From Thermoflexales bacterium (GTDB taxonomy: Bacteria > Chloroflexota > Anaerolineae > B4-G1), in contig SKQX01000142.1 of the NCBI GenBank assembly GCA_007118795.1, positions 1 through 8,639 on the forward strand: DNA of 8,639 nt, given 5' to 3'. Positions 1 through 6,447 of this stretch are shown piece after piece (within the stretch, counting starts at the first letter, position 1; every line of letters begins with the position of its first letter). The translations under genes were made by a program, and so were the position numbers. The notes beneath the pieces were generated by a model. The model had not been told where the DNA came from. It saw nothing but the letters and a program-made list of their open reading frames with translations, and searched no databases.

Positions 1-1791
1 CCCCCCGCATTGAGGGCACTGTCGCGGCTGAGGCTCACGGTGGTTGCAATGGTGGCAGATCAGAAGAGTTTCGGAGTCATGGTAGGTCAGCGGCACGTCA
101 CACTGGGGGCAGAGCAGCACAAAACCACAGTCGCGGCACAGCACGAAGGTAGCACTCCCGCGGCGGTTGAGGAACAGAATGACCTGCTCACCACCCGCGA
201 AGGCCTCGTCCATCGTCGCTTGCAGGGAGCGACTGAAGATCGAGCGGTTCCCCGCGCGCAGCTCTGCCCGCAGATCGACGATCCGTACAGGCGGCAAGGG
301 GAGGTACTGGCCCTCCGCCGCCTCGTCCTGTAGAGACCGGTAGCGGAGGGCCGGAACGTGATAGCGAGCCTGAAGGTCCTGCAGGCGCCGGGTGTGTCCC
401 ATGATGCGGCGCGGCATTCCATGCAGCTGAAAGCCACCGTGCTTAGCGCGGTAGTAGGACTCCAAGCTCGGGGTGGCCGAGCCGAGGATGAGCGTCGCCT
501 CGCTGAGTTGAGCCAGAGCAACCGCTGTATCTCTGGCGTGATACCGCGGGCGTGGAGCTTCCTGCTTGTAACTGTCATCGTGCTCCTCGTCCAGCACTAT
601 CAGACCGAGAGGAGAGAAGGGGACGAACAACGCTGAACGCGGGCCAATGACGACATCGACGAGCCCGGCCCGAGCGCGGCGCCAGGTATCGTAGCGCTCC
701 CCGTCGGTCAGCGCGCTGTGAAGGACCGCCACCCGGTCGGGAAAGCGCCCGGCGAACCGGGCGACCGTCTGGGGTGTCAGCGAGATCTCCGGGACGAGGA
801 TGATGGCCTTACAGTCTTGACCCAAGATCTGGGCGACGGCACGCAGGTATATCTCGGTCTTGCCGGAGCCAGTGACCCCGTGGACGAGGAACACATCCGA
901 GGTCACGGTGGAGATCGACCGAGATATGGGCTCCCAGACCTTCCTCTGATCGATGGTTAGAGGAGGGGGCAAGGTGGGTACAAACACCTCGTCGGCCAGT
1001 GGATCACGCCAGACCTCCTCGCTATCGAAGGCAACGAGCCCGCGCTCCTCCAGTTTTCCGAGATGGTATGCCCCACAACCCGTCTCCTCGTAGACGCGAC
1101 GGACCTCCACAGATCGCCCCGCGGCCTTCAGAAGGTCCAAGATCGGAGGGTAGTACTCACTGTGGAGGCGCTTCAGAGCAACCCCCTGGTCAACGCCAGG
1201 GACCAGTCGCACCGTTCTGACCCGCTTGGGGCGAATATCTGGGGGGGCAAGGAAGGATTCGCGGCTGAGGAAGTCACGTTGTGCAAGTTGCTTGGAGGCT
1301 GCCCGCCAGTCAACACCGGGCAGAGCCGCATCTAACTGGCTACCCCGGAGAGACCCCCGACGCCGCAACAGGGCCAGTAGTTCGGCTTGAGCCGCCGTCC
1401 TGGCAGCGTCATCCGGGACCTTTCCCTTGAAGGCTATCCTCAGGTCAGCGTGCCCCACCATACCTGGTGGGAGCATCAGCTGCAGGCACTCGTGCAGCGG
1501 GGCCACGTACTCCCGACGCAGCCAGCGAGCCAGGGCGATCTGTTCCCGCGTGAGGACGGGCCTGGGATCAACCAATGAGCGAATAGGCTTGGTCTCGAAG
1601 ACAGGTGAGCAGGCGCTCGACCGAACGACGACACCGTAAAGACGCCGTTCCCGTAGCGGCGCCACGACCAACGAACCGACCTCGACACGCCCAGCTAGAT
1701 ACTCCGGTACGTGGTAGGTGAAGGCCTCTCCGTCCTCTGATGGTTGGGCCGGTGAGAAGACGACAACATCGACGAAGGCCAAGGGTTCCAT
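1..1791 (-). CDS. priA: Primosomal protein N' (PriA, replication-restart helicase), 3' end cut by window
   Basis: PriA is the superfamily 2 DNA helicase that recognises stalled forks and reloads the replisome; it acts in the cytoplasm on branched DNA. The 597 residues visible run from ATG 1791 to base 1. An in-frame TAA lies three codons upstream, which fixes the start. In order: an N-terminal 3'-end-binding and winged-helix region (about 1-270), Walker A GVTGSGKT (305-312, Lys311), Walker B DEEH (401-404), motif III GSATPS (437-442), then the zinc-binding insert with all eight cysteines (552, 555, 561, 564, 579, 582, 592, 595). The second helicase lobe after the zinc knuckle lies outside the window. 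Walker A sits about 80 residues later than in E. coli PriA (Lys230), so this is a long-N-terminus form. There is also extra sequence at about 463-497, before the LPPV strand. It follows the permease gene by 100 bp with no visible terminator. The identification is firm. Confidence 0.97.
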   Translation of the reverse strand, partial: MEPLAFVDVVVFSPAQPSEDGEAFTYHVPEYLAGRVEVGSLVVAPLRERRLYGVVVRSSACSPVFETKPIRSLVDPRPVLTREQIALARWLRREYVAPLHECLQLMLPPGMVGHADLRIAFKGKVPDDAARTAAQAELLALLRRRGSLRGSQLDAALPGVDWRAASKQLAQRDFLSRESFLAPPDIRPKRVRTVRLVPGVDQGVALKRLHSEYYPPILDLLKAAGRSVEVRRVYEETGCGAYHLGKLEERGLVAFDSEEVWRDPLADEVFVPTLPPPLTIDQRKVWEPISRSISTVTSDVFLVHGVTGSGKTEIYLRAVAQILGQDCKAIILVPEISLTPQTVARFAGRFPDRVAVLHSALTDGERYDTWRRARAGLVDVVIGPRSALFVPFSPLGLIVLDEEHDDSYKQEAPRPRYHARDTAVALAQLSEATLILGSATPSLESYYRAKHGGFQLHGMPRRIMGHTRRLQDLQARYHVPALRYRSLQDEAAEGQYLPLPPVRIVDLRAELRAGNRSIFSRSLQATMDEAFAGGEQVILFLNRRGSATFVLCRDCGFVLLCPQCDVPLTYHDSETLLICHHCNHREPQPRQCPQCGG

Positions 1792-1891
1792 CTGGCTTTA
1801 GGATTTCACCTCAATGATCCATCGACACCACAATCAGCCAGGTCACTAACGCCCGACTGGGCCCCTCTGGTGACGTGGGTAGGAGGCCAGG
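1792..1891. other. Intergenic spacer between permease gene and priA
   Basis: This is a 100-bp gap. On the minus strand it holds a purine-rich GAGGTG about 15 nt before the priA ATG, which is distant for a ribosome site. I see no GC stem followed by a T-run and no convincing -35/-10 pair. priA may therefore be reached by read-through from the envelope genes or by a promoter I cannot recognise. Confidence 0.5.
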
Positions 1892-2707
1892 CTACACTTC
1901 CTCTCCGAATCGCGGACTATAGCGGAGGAACACCAGGTAGCCAATCACAAGCACGATAAGGGAGGTGCCAGCGGTACGCAACAGGAAGTCAAAGCCTGTA
2001 TACGTGCCCCAGTAGAGCAGATCACGGTATGAGGCGATGACCGAAGCCATGGGGTTCAGACGGCGAAGCCAGAGTCGGGCGTTGAAGGTGATGCCCAGGA
2101 TCATCATCTCCTCCCCTATGTGGGTGATGGGATAGAAGATGGGCGTCAGGAAGAACCAGGCTTGCATCACCACGCTCATGATGATGGCCGTGTCCCGGTA
2201 AAAGACGTTGAGGGTGGACAGAATGAGACAAATGCCGAGACTGAATATCATCTGAACGAGGATAGGAATGGGCAGAAGGAGCACCCAGGGCGACACATTG
2301 GCCCCGGATATGAGCGCCAATCCGAAGAAGACAGGAAGGGCAATGATGAAGTTGACAAGATTCGACAGAACGATGGCGACGGGGATCGCTTCCCGGGGGA
2401 AGTAGACCTTCTTGATCAAGTGGGCGCTCCCGACCATGCTACCGGTAGCCTGGATCACCGAATCCGAGAAGAACTGCCAGGGCAGAAGTGCACTGAGCAA
2501 GAAGACGTGGTAATTGCGCAGGTCCGATTGGACGAACAGGAAGTTGAAGACCGCCGTGAAGACCAGCATCATCAGCAGTGGATTAACCCATGACCAGACG
2601 ATTCCAAGGGCAGAGTCACGATAGCGCACCTTCAGATCGCGCACCACCAGGTTGCGAACCAGGCCGCGGTACTGCCAGAGCTCCCCAAACCGATCAAAAA
2701 TAGCCAT
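1892..2707 (-). CDS. ABC-2 family polysaccharide/polyol-phosphate export permease (Wzm/TagG type)
   Basis: A 271-residue integral membrane protein, the channel half of an ABC exporter that moves a lipid-linked polysaccharide or teichoic-acid-like polymer across the cytoplasmic membrane. The N-terminal amphipathic segment carries RDLKVRYRDSALG (23-35), typical of this family, then about six hydrophobic spans (roughly 37-59, 65-82, 105-133, 140-165, 175-196, 245-262). Other family marks are NVFYRDTA (167-174), PIFYP (189-193) and NPM with a following YRDL (219-230). Length is normal for Wzm/TagG. The ORF stays open upstream into the glycosyltransferase gene, but I start it at the ATG at 2707, which has AGGAAGGA about 11 nt upstream and begins the conserved MAIFDRF-type N terminus. 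It lies 47 bp after the GT4 gene. A Wzt/TagH-type ATPase is needed for function and is not present in the window, which is unusual. Substrate unknown. Confidence 0.93.
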   Translation of the reverse strand: MAIFDRFGELWQYRGLVRNLVVRDLKVRYRDSALGIVWSWVNPLLMMLVFTAVFNFLFVQSDLRNYHVFLLSALLPWQFFSDSVIQATGSMVGSAHLIKKVYFPREAIPVAIVLSNLVNFIIALPVFFGLALISGANVSPWVLLLPIPILVQMIFSLGICLILSTLNVFYRDTAIIMSVVMQAWFFLTPIFYPITHIGEEMMILGITFNARLWLRRLNPMASVIASYRDLLYWGTYTGFDFLLRTAGTSLIVLVIGYLVFLRYSPRFGEEV

Positions 2708-2754
2708 AGATTTCGGGTTCCTTCCTGGTCGCCAGTGTCGCTGCCGGGAGTAAC

Positions 2755-3954
2755 TCACCGCGCGTCCAGGACCGTCCGGTAGATTCGGAGAAGGTGACGC
2801 CCGGCTCGATCCCACGAATAGTGGAGACCGGCGCGTTGGCGGAGCTTCCGGCCGATGTCCCGACACCGGCCCGGGGTGGCTAAGAGGGCTCCGATCCTAT
2901 CGGCGAGAGCGGTAGCATCACCGCAGGGGGAAGCGTAGATCCCGAGCGATCCCAGATACTCCCGGCTGACGGGGGTGTCAAAGGCTACAGTCGGCAGCTC
3001 CATCGCCATATAGTTAAGTATCTTACCAGCGCCTTCGGTGGCCGACAGCTTAGGAGCTACCGCGACATCTCCTATGGCCAAGTTGGCCGGAGCCTGCTCG
3101 TAAGGGACTTTGCCAGTAAACGTTATCCGGTCGTCGATCCCGAGATCCACCGCCATCTGCCGGTAGCGTTCCACGTTGGGAAATCCCATGATGAGGAAAT
3201 GGACGTCGATGGCTCGCTCTCTTAGTACCTGCGCTGCTTGCACCAGATGAGACGTACCCTGATAATCGGCCAAGAGGCCCAGATACGCCACGATGGGTCG
3301 CCCGGCGGGAATTCCGAGGGCAGCTCGATTCTCCGCCATGGCTACAGGATCGAGCACATCAGGTCGGAAGAAATCCAGACTAACCGAGTCTGGCACCGGG
3401 TAGACTCGACCAGCCGCGCAGCCGAAGTCCTGTTCCAGGAGTATGGCCGTCATCTGCGTGCTGGTGACAACCGCATCAGGCAGATGACTGATACGTCGCT
3501 CGAGAAGCCGCACCCAACGGTACCATGGGCCATCGGGGTTGAGGAAACGGTGATCAACCATCTCGCTGGTCATACTACCTTGGAGATCAGCGACCAGCGG
3601 CAACCCCGCCAGTCGGCTCAGTATACGACCGATGAGGGCCCCCTCGTGGAGATGCCCGTGGATCAGGTCGAAGGGCCGACGGAGGACCAGCCGAAGGCCA
3701 GTCCAGAGTAAGAAAGCATCAAAGGCGATCTTGTGGAGCGATGAGCCAACCTCGTACTCGGCGTGCCAGGGGGTTGGTCTCGTCCGCACGATCTCCAGGT
3801 CCGGAAGATCGCGTCCCAGGTAGTAGGTCAGGACGGTGACCTGATGCCCCATCCGTTGCAGCGCTCGGGACTCCTCGAGGATTCGCACGTGGCAGCCATA
3901 ATCCAAGAAGAAGGACGTAGGGGCGACCATCAGGATACGGTATGACTCGGCCAA
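2755..3954 (-). CDS. Glycosyltransferase family 4 (GT-B fold), TTG start
   Basis: A 399-residue cytosolic retaining glycosyltransferase that would transfer a sugar from an NDP-sugar to a glycan or lipid acceptor. The N-terminal acceptor domain (1 to about 190) includes the LDLI-like strand FDLIHGH (95-101). The C-terminal donor domain starts near IVAYLGLL (221-228) and contains FTGKVPYE (279-286), then the donor-site segment TEGAGKILNYMAME (306-319). In the usual GT4 E-x7-E signature the second acid sits before 'YMA' or 'AMA'; here that place is Asn314, while Glu307 is kept. The start is TTG at 3954: the frame is closed by TGA at 3985-3987, no ATG or GTG lies between, and the first internal ATG (residue 9) would cut into the first beta strand. 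No strong ribosome site precedes the TTG, so it may be coupled to the upstream gene, which ends 30 bp earlier in the same frame. Neighbouring the export permease, it probably helps build the exported glycan. Donor and acceptor cannot be read from sequence. Confidence 0.92.
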   Translation of the reverse strand: MAESYRILMVAPTSFFLDYGCHVRILEESRALQRMGHQVTVLTYYLGRDLPDLEIVRTRPTPWHAEYEVGSSLHKIAFDAFLLWTGLRLVLRRPFDLIHGHLHEGALIGRILSRLAGLPLVADLQGSMTSEMVDHRFLNPDGPWYRWVRLLERRISHLPDAVVTSTQMTAILLEQDFGCAAGRVYPVPDSVSLDFFRPDVLDPVAMAENRAALGIPAGRPIVAYLGLLADYQGTSHLVQAAQVLRERAIDVHFLIMGFPNVERYRQMAVDLGIDDRITFTGKVPYEQAPANLAIGDVAVAPKLSATEGAGKILNYMAMELPTVAFDTPVSREYLGSLGIYASPCGDATALADRIGALLATPGRCRDIGRKLRQRAGLHYSWDRAGRHLLRIYRTVLDAR

Positions 3955-3984
3955 GGCAACTCGAGTGCCAAGAGCTCTACAACG

Positions 3985-4998
3985 TCAGGCTCCCCGAGAC
4001 TCGTCCCTGGGCCCGCCCCTACGGGATCCCAGATTGCCGAGTAGCATACGTCTCATCTGTTCCCCAGCGCCGGGCACGTCGCGGGTACCCGCCCCTCCAT
4101 CCTCAGCCCACATTCCCTTTCGCCGCTGGGCCATCCAGCGTTCTCGGCGCTGGACAGCCTCTGAGGATATATCGGCCCACACACTCTCGTCCGCGTCGTT
4201 CAGGACGATGCGTAGATAGCGCAGTTCTTCCATGAGAGCGTCGAGACGGCGAACGATGTTCTCTCGGTTGAGAAACAGGGATACGTGTTCGTCGGAGCTT
4301 TCGTCGACGCCCTCGGTCGCGGCCGCAAAGTTGGAACCCGCAAACTTACGCATCTCCTCCCAGCCCGGGGTGTCTACAGTGGCTCGCAAGAGCGCGATGC
4401 TAATCAGGTCAGGCAGGCCTTCCACCCCCGCCTGCAGGCCGTCGTGCTCGGTGACATCCAGAAAGAAGGGATCAGCTCCGACCACCTGAGCCAGCCAGGA
4501 GCAGGCCTCGACCGCTGCACTGGAGGCCCTTGGGGCAGGGGTGAAGCAATACAGGCCGCCGTTCAACAACTCGGCGCTAGCGTCGTCGAGGCTCTGCAGC
4601 GGCTCCAGGCCGACGACGGCTGGATTCGGGATGGGATGCCCTCCGACGTAAGAGACTGTCGGAGGAAGCAACCTGTCGGCCCAGCGCATCACCGGAGCCT
4701 TCAGCCGTGCCGTGTCCGTGACGAGCGCTCCCGGCTCCAAGTCGGCAGAGATGGCGGCGAAGACGCCCTCGATGTTGACCAGTGGCTCGGACACGATGAC
4801 CAGGCTGGCGCCCCGACAGGCCGCTCCCGGTTTCCGACGGATCTGGTCGAAGATGCCTCGGGCCTTCGCCAGATCGGCGACCGGGCGACGAGCGTCGTAA
4901 CCCACAAGCTCCATCGGCGTCTTCTGTTCTCGAAGTCCCAGGGCAATGGAGGCACTGATAGGATCCGTGCCGATGATTGCCGCTCGATCAGAGTTCAT
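3985..4998 (-). CDS. Divergent TyrA-fold (prephenate/arogenate dehydrogenase-like) protein
   Basis: A 337-residue protein with the overall plan of TyrA: an N-terminal Rossmann domain (1 to about 155) and a helical C-terminal domain. Alignment marks kept are AAIIG at strand 1 (6-10), LVTDTARLKAPV (92-103; TyrA has DvgSvK here), VGGHPI (118-123, with the His121 position used in catalysis by TyrA), and EHDGLQA (184-190, the HD pair that opens the dimerisation helix). Key features are lost: the glycine-rich NAD(P) loop GxGxxGGS reads GTDPISAS (10-17); SHLPH reads EGLPD (193-197); and the FRDxTR substrate-arginine motif reads FAAATE (224-229). A hydrophilic Arg/Gly-rich tail (about 285-337) is extra. 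The ATG at 4998 has GGAG about 11 nt upstream. It lies 68 bp after the HD gene and 30 bp before the GT4 gene. The fold assignment is good, but function as a tyrosine-pathway dehydrogenase is doubtful; it may act on another substrate or be non-enzymatic. Confidence 0.78.
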   Translation of the reverse strand: MNSDRAAIIGTDPISASIALGLREQKTPMELVGYDARRPVADLAKARGIFDQIRRKPGAACRGASLVIVSEPLVNIEGVFAAISADLEPGALVTDTARLKAPVMRWADRLLPPTVSYVGGHPIPNPAVVGLEPLQSLDDASAELLNGGLYCFTPAPRASSAAVEACSWLAQVVGADPFFLDVTEHDGLQAGVEGLPDLISIALLRATVDTPGWEEMRKFAGSNFAAATEGVDESSDEHVSLFLNRENIVRRLDALMEELRYLRIVLNDADESVWADISSEAVQRRERWMAQRRKGMWAEDGGAGTRDVPGAGEQMRRMLLGNLGSRRGGPRDESRGA

Positions 4999-5066
4999 TT
5001 TGTCACTATCTCCATTACGCGTAAGCGCTGTGCTCAGGACGGCGGAGTCTTCACCGTGGATGGATA
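4999..5066 (-). promoter_or_regulatory. Short spacer with a 10-bp palindrome before the TyrA-like gene
   Basis: The 68-bp gap holds the perfect palindrome TTACGCGTAA at 5015-5024, immediately followed on the minus strand by the GGAG ribosome site and the ATG at 4998. It could be an operator or a small stem masking the ribosome site, but a 10-bp palindrome can arise by chance. No clear -35/-10 promoter is visible here. Confidence 0.3.
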
Positions 5067-5588
5067 CTAACTCACGTCATCTGCGGTCTGCAGTGCGACC
5101 AGCCAGCGGTCTTCCCGGGTCTGACACGTCTCGAGGCAATCCTCATGACGAAGGATCAATCTCACCGTCACGGGGGAGCACCCCACTTCCTCAGCCAAGG
5201 CCGCGCCGATCTGGGCATGGTGGGCATATTGCCAGAGACGATGCCGTAAGCCCCGTGCTGGCCGGCGACTGGCGCGCTCCAGGGTTCTCGGGGCCAGATA
5301 CTTAGCCAACGTGAACAAGCCACGCTGCCACGGACGGAAGGGCGCGAGAGACTTGCCCACATCGTGCAGCAGCGCCGCGGCAAGAAGATCCTCGCTGGCA
5401 TGTTCTGTTTGTTCGAGCGCCTCGAAGACCGTCAGAGCATGCCGCTGATCCTGCGGCGCCTGTTCGACGAAGAGAGCCTGGGCTCTCGGGTTCAGAACCA
5501 CTGTCGCATCCTCAAGCCTCCGCTGCGAGACGATCCCGCGCGCGGTCGATGCCCGCAGAAACTGCTGTACTCGATAGAGAGCATCCAT
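5067..5588 (-). CDS. HD-domain protein (putative metal-dependent phosphohydrolase)
   Basis: A 173-residue soluble protein of the HD superfamily, whose members use one or two metal ions to hydrolyse phosphoester bonds, often of nucleotides. Likely ligands are His50 in QRHAL, the His75-Asp76 doublet in LLHDVGKS, a His pair at 123-124 (YAHHAQ) and Asp170/171 near the C terminus (TADDVS). Length and single-domain form match small HD hydrolases; there is no GYP motif, so it is not an HD-GYP cyclic-di-GMP phosphodiesterase by sequence. The frame is open further upstream into the protease gene. I start at the ATG at 5588, 14 bp after the protease stop, because the earlier sequence is low-complexity shadow; a TTG at 5597 is an alternative. 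Spacing implies co-transcription with the M50 protease. Substrate unknown. Confidence 0.85.
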   Translation of the reverse strand: MDALYRVQQFLRASTARGIVSQRRLEDATVVLNPRAQALFVEQAPQDQRHALTVFEALEQTEHASEDLLAAALLHDVGKSLAPFRPWQRGLFTLAKYLAPRTLERASRRPARGLRHRLWQYAHHAQIGAALAEEVGCSPVTVRLILRHEDCLETCQTREDRWLVALQTADDVS

Positions 5589-5602
5589 CGGCCCCAAAAG
5601 GG

Positions 5603-6241
5603 TCAGTAGACCAGCAGCGCTCGGAACAAGAAACTCATCAGCGGATTCATGATCATCCCGAGCACACCGAGCCGAGATAGAAGGAAGAGCGCCAGAATCA
5701 GTCCGGGAGCCCCAAACTGCTCCAGCTGGTCGAATCTGAGTGCCCACCGGCGCGGCAGAAGCCAAGCCAGGATGCGAGACCCGTCAAGCGGCGGGAATGG
5801 AATCAGGTTGAAAACCATAAGCACCAAGTTGATGCTGATAAATCCCACGAGAATCCCCTCCGGGCTGATGCCGGAAGACCGGGCATATAGGCTCACCCAT
5901 CCGAGCCGGAAAGGAATCGCCCCCAACATAGCCAGGATCAGGTTGGAGAGCGGCCCAGCGATGCTCACCAAGGCCTGATTGCGGCGCAGGTCACCCCGCA
6001 GACGATACGGATTGACGGGCACGGGCTTTCCCCACCCGAAGCCGAACAGCACCAACGCGATGGCCCCCATGGGGTCTACATGGGCCAAAGGGTTGATGGT
6101 AAGGCGACCTCTTCGTGCTGCGGTGTCATCGCCGAGCTGAAAAGCCGCCCAAGCGTGGGCCCATTCGTGAACCGGTATGCTCGTCAAGAAGAGAATGGCC
6201 AGAGTGATCAGCCAATTCGGATCAGTGAACCTTCCCAACAA
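5603..6241 (-). CDS. Site-2 protease family (M50) intramembrane zinc metalloprotease, TTG start
   Basis: A 212-residue polytopic membrane protein related to compact site-2 proteases, which cleave substrates within the membrane. The zinc site is HEWAH (His25, Glu26, His29) in the first hydrophobic span. The third ligand is Asp153 in NLIPFPPLDG (145-154), the second M50 signature. The SIAGPLSN segment (93-100) is the conserved glycine/asparagine helix of the family. There are about five or six hydrophobic spans and no PDZ or CBS domain, so this is the small form. The start is TTG at 6241: AAGGAG lies 9 nt upstream, an in-frame TAG (6257-6259) lies just beyond it, and the next Met is deep inside the protein. 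A second TTG at 6238 is an equal neighbour. It is the first gene after the promoter near 6325, followed 14 bp later by the HD gene. Substrate unknown; pairing with sigma/anti-sigma factors is not seen here. Confidence 0.93.
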   Translation of the reverse strand: MLGRFTDPNWLITLAILFLTSIPVHEWAHAWAAFQLGDDTAARRGRLTINPLAHVDPMGAIALVLFGFGWGKPVPVNPYRLRGDLRRNQALVSIAGPLSNLILAMLGAIPFRLGWVSLYARSSGISPEGILVGFISINLVLMVFNLIPFPPLDGSRILAWLLPRRWALRFDQLEQFGAPGLILALFLLSRLGVLGMIMNPLMSFLFRALLVY

Positions 6242-6296
6242 CGTCGCGTACTCCTTCTAATCGTGTCACCATAACCAAGCCACAGGCGTCCGCCAA
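6222..6296 (-). CDS. Possible 24-residue leader ORF overlapping the protease start
   Basis: On the minus strand a strong AAGGAGG (6303-6309) is followed 6 nt later by TTG at 6296, opening 24 codons (MADACGLVMVTRLEGVRDVV, then GKVH) that end at TGA 6222-6224. The frame differs from the protease, whose TTG at 6241 lies inside this ORF, so the ORF covers the protease ribosome site and first codons. That arrangement suits translational coupling or a leader peptide. It is short, uses TTG and has no family resemblance, so it may be chance. An ATG at 6272 in the same frame is an alternative start. Confidence 0.3.
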   Translation of the reverse strand: MADACGLVMVTRLEGVRDVVGKVH

Positions 6297-6303
6297 TGAC
6301 GCC
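6285..6303 (-). other. Small stem-loop in the protease leader
   Basis: GGCGTC (6285-6290) and GACGCC (6298-6303) form a 6-bp perfect stem with a 7-nt loop. On the minus-strand RNA it begins within one base of the AAGGAGG site and includes the TTG of the possible leader ORF, so it could limit its translation. No T-run follows, so it is not an intrinsic terminator. Confidence 0.4.
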
Positions 6304-6324
6304 CTCCTTACTCAAGACGCAGGC

Positions 6325-6358
6325 ATTATAACACGCATAACCCATGGGAGCGAGTCAA
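6325..6358 (-). promoter_or_regulatory. Extended -10 promoter for the protease operon
   Basis: Reading leftward, TGTTATAAT (6333-6325) is a perfect sigma70-type -10 box with the TG extension. A TTGACT lies at 6358-6353, but the gap between the two hexamers is 22 bp, too long for a standard -35/-10 pair. Either the promoter works through the extended -10 alone, or the long spacer is a regulated type; the spacer contains the 8-bp palindrome CCCATGGG (6341-6348). The expected transcript start is near 6318, giving a leader of about 77 nt before the protease TTG. Confidence 0.7.
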
Positions 6359-6413
6359 CCTCCGCGGCGGCGGACTGGGAAGACGCGGCGTCGGCTCCCG
6401 GGTGCTTCAGGTG

Positions 6414-6425
6414 GTCGGATCCGAC
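6414..6425. promoter_or_regulatory. Perfect 12-bp palindrome, possible regulator-binding site
   Basis: GTCGGATCCGAC reads the same on both strands. It lies about 95-107 bp upstream of the predicted transcript start of the protease operon, a position that suits an activator more than a blocking repressor. Which protein might bind is unknown. Confidence 0.35.
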
Positions 6426-6426
6426 A

Positions 6427-6447
6427 GTGTGCTGAATGGTCGCACAC
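6427..6447. repeat. Inverted repeat (6-bp arms, 9-nt loop)
   Basis: GTGTGC and GCACAC flank a 9-nt loop, one base after the 12-bp palindrome and overlapping by one base the next dyad, CCCGC/GCGGG. The tandem placement of three dyads within 48 bp is what makes it worth listing; alone it is short. Confidence 0.35.

Noticed and set aside
87..578. Minus-strand frame of 163 codons inside priA
   Set aside because: Out-of-frame shadow; the priA frame through the same bases carries DEEH, GSATPS and the zinc cysteines.
2120..2593. 157-codon plus-strand frame opposite the permease
   Set aside because: Charged low-complexity antisense of a membrane protein gene; the minus strand has the full ABC-2 signature.
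4285..5070. Long plus-strand frame (261 codons) opposite the TyrA-like gene
   Set aside because: Antisense shadow of a GC-rich coding region: the opposite strand shows clear TyrA-family motifs, while this frame gives a hydrophilic, family-less protein with no ribosome site.
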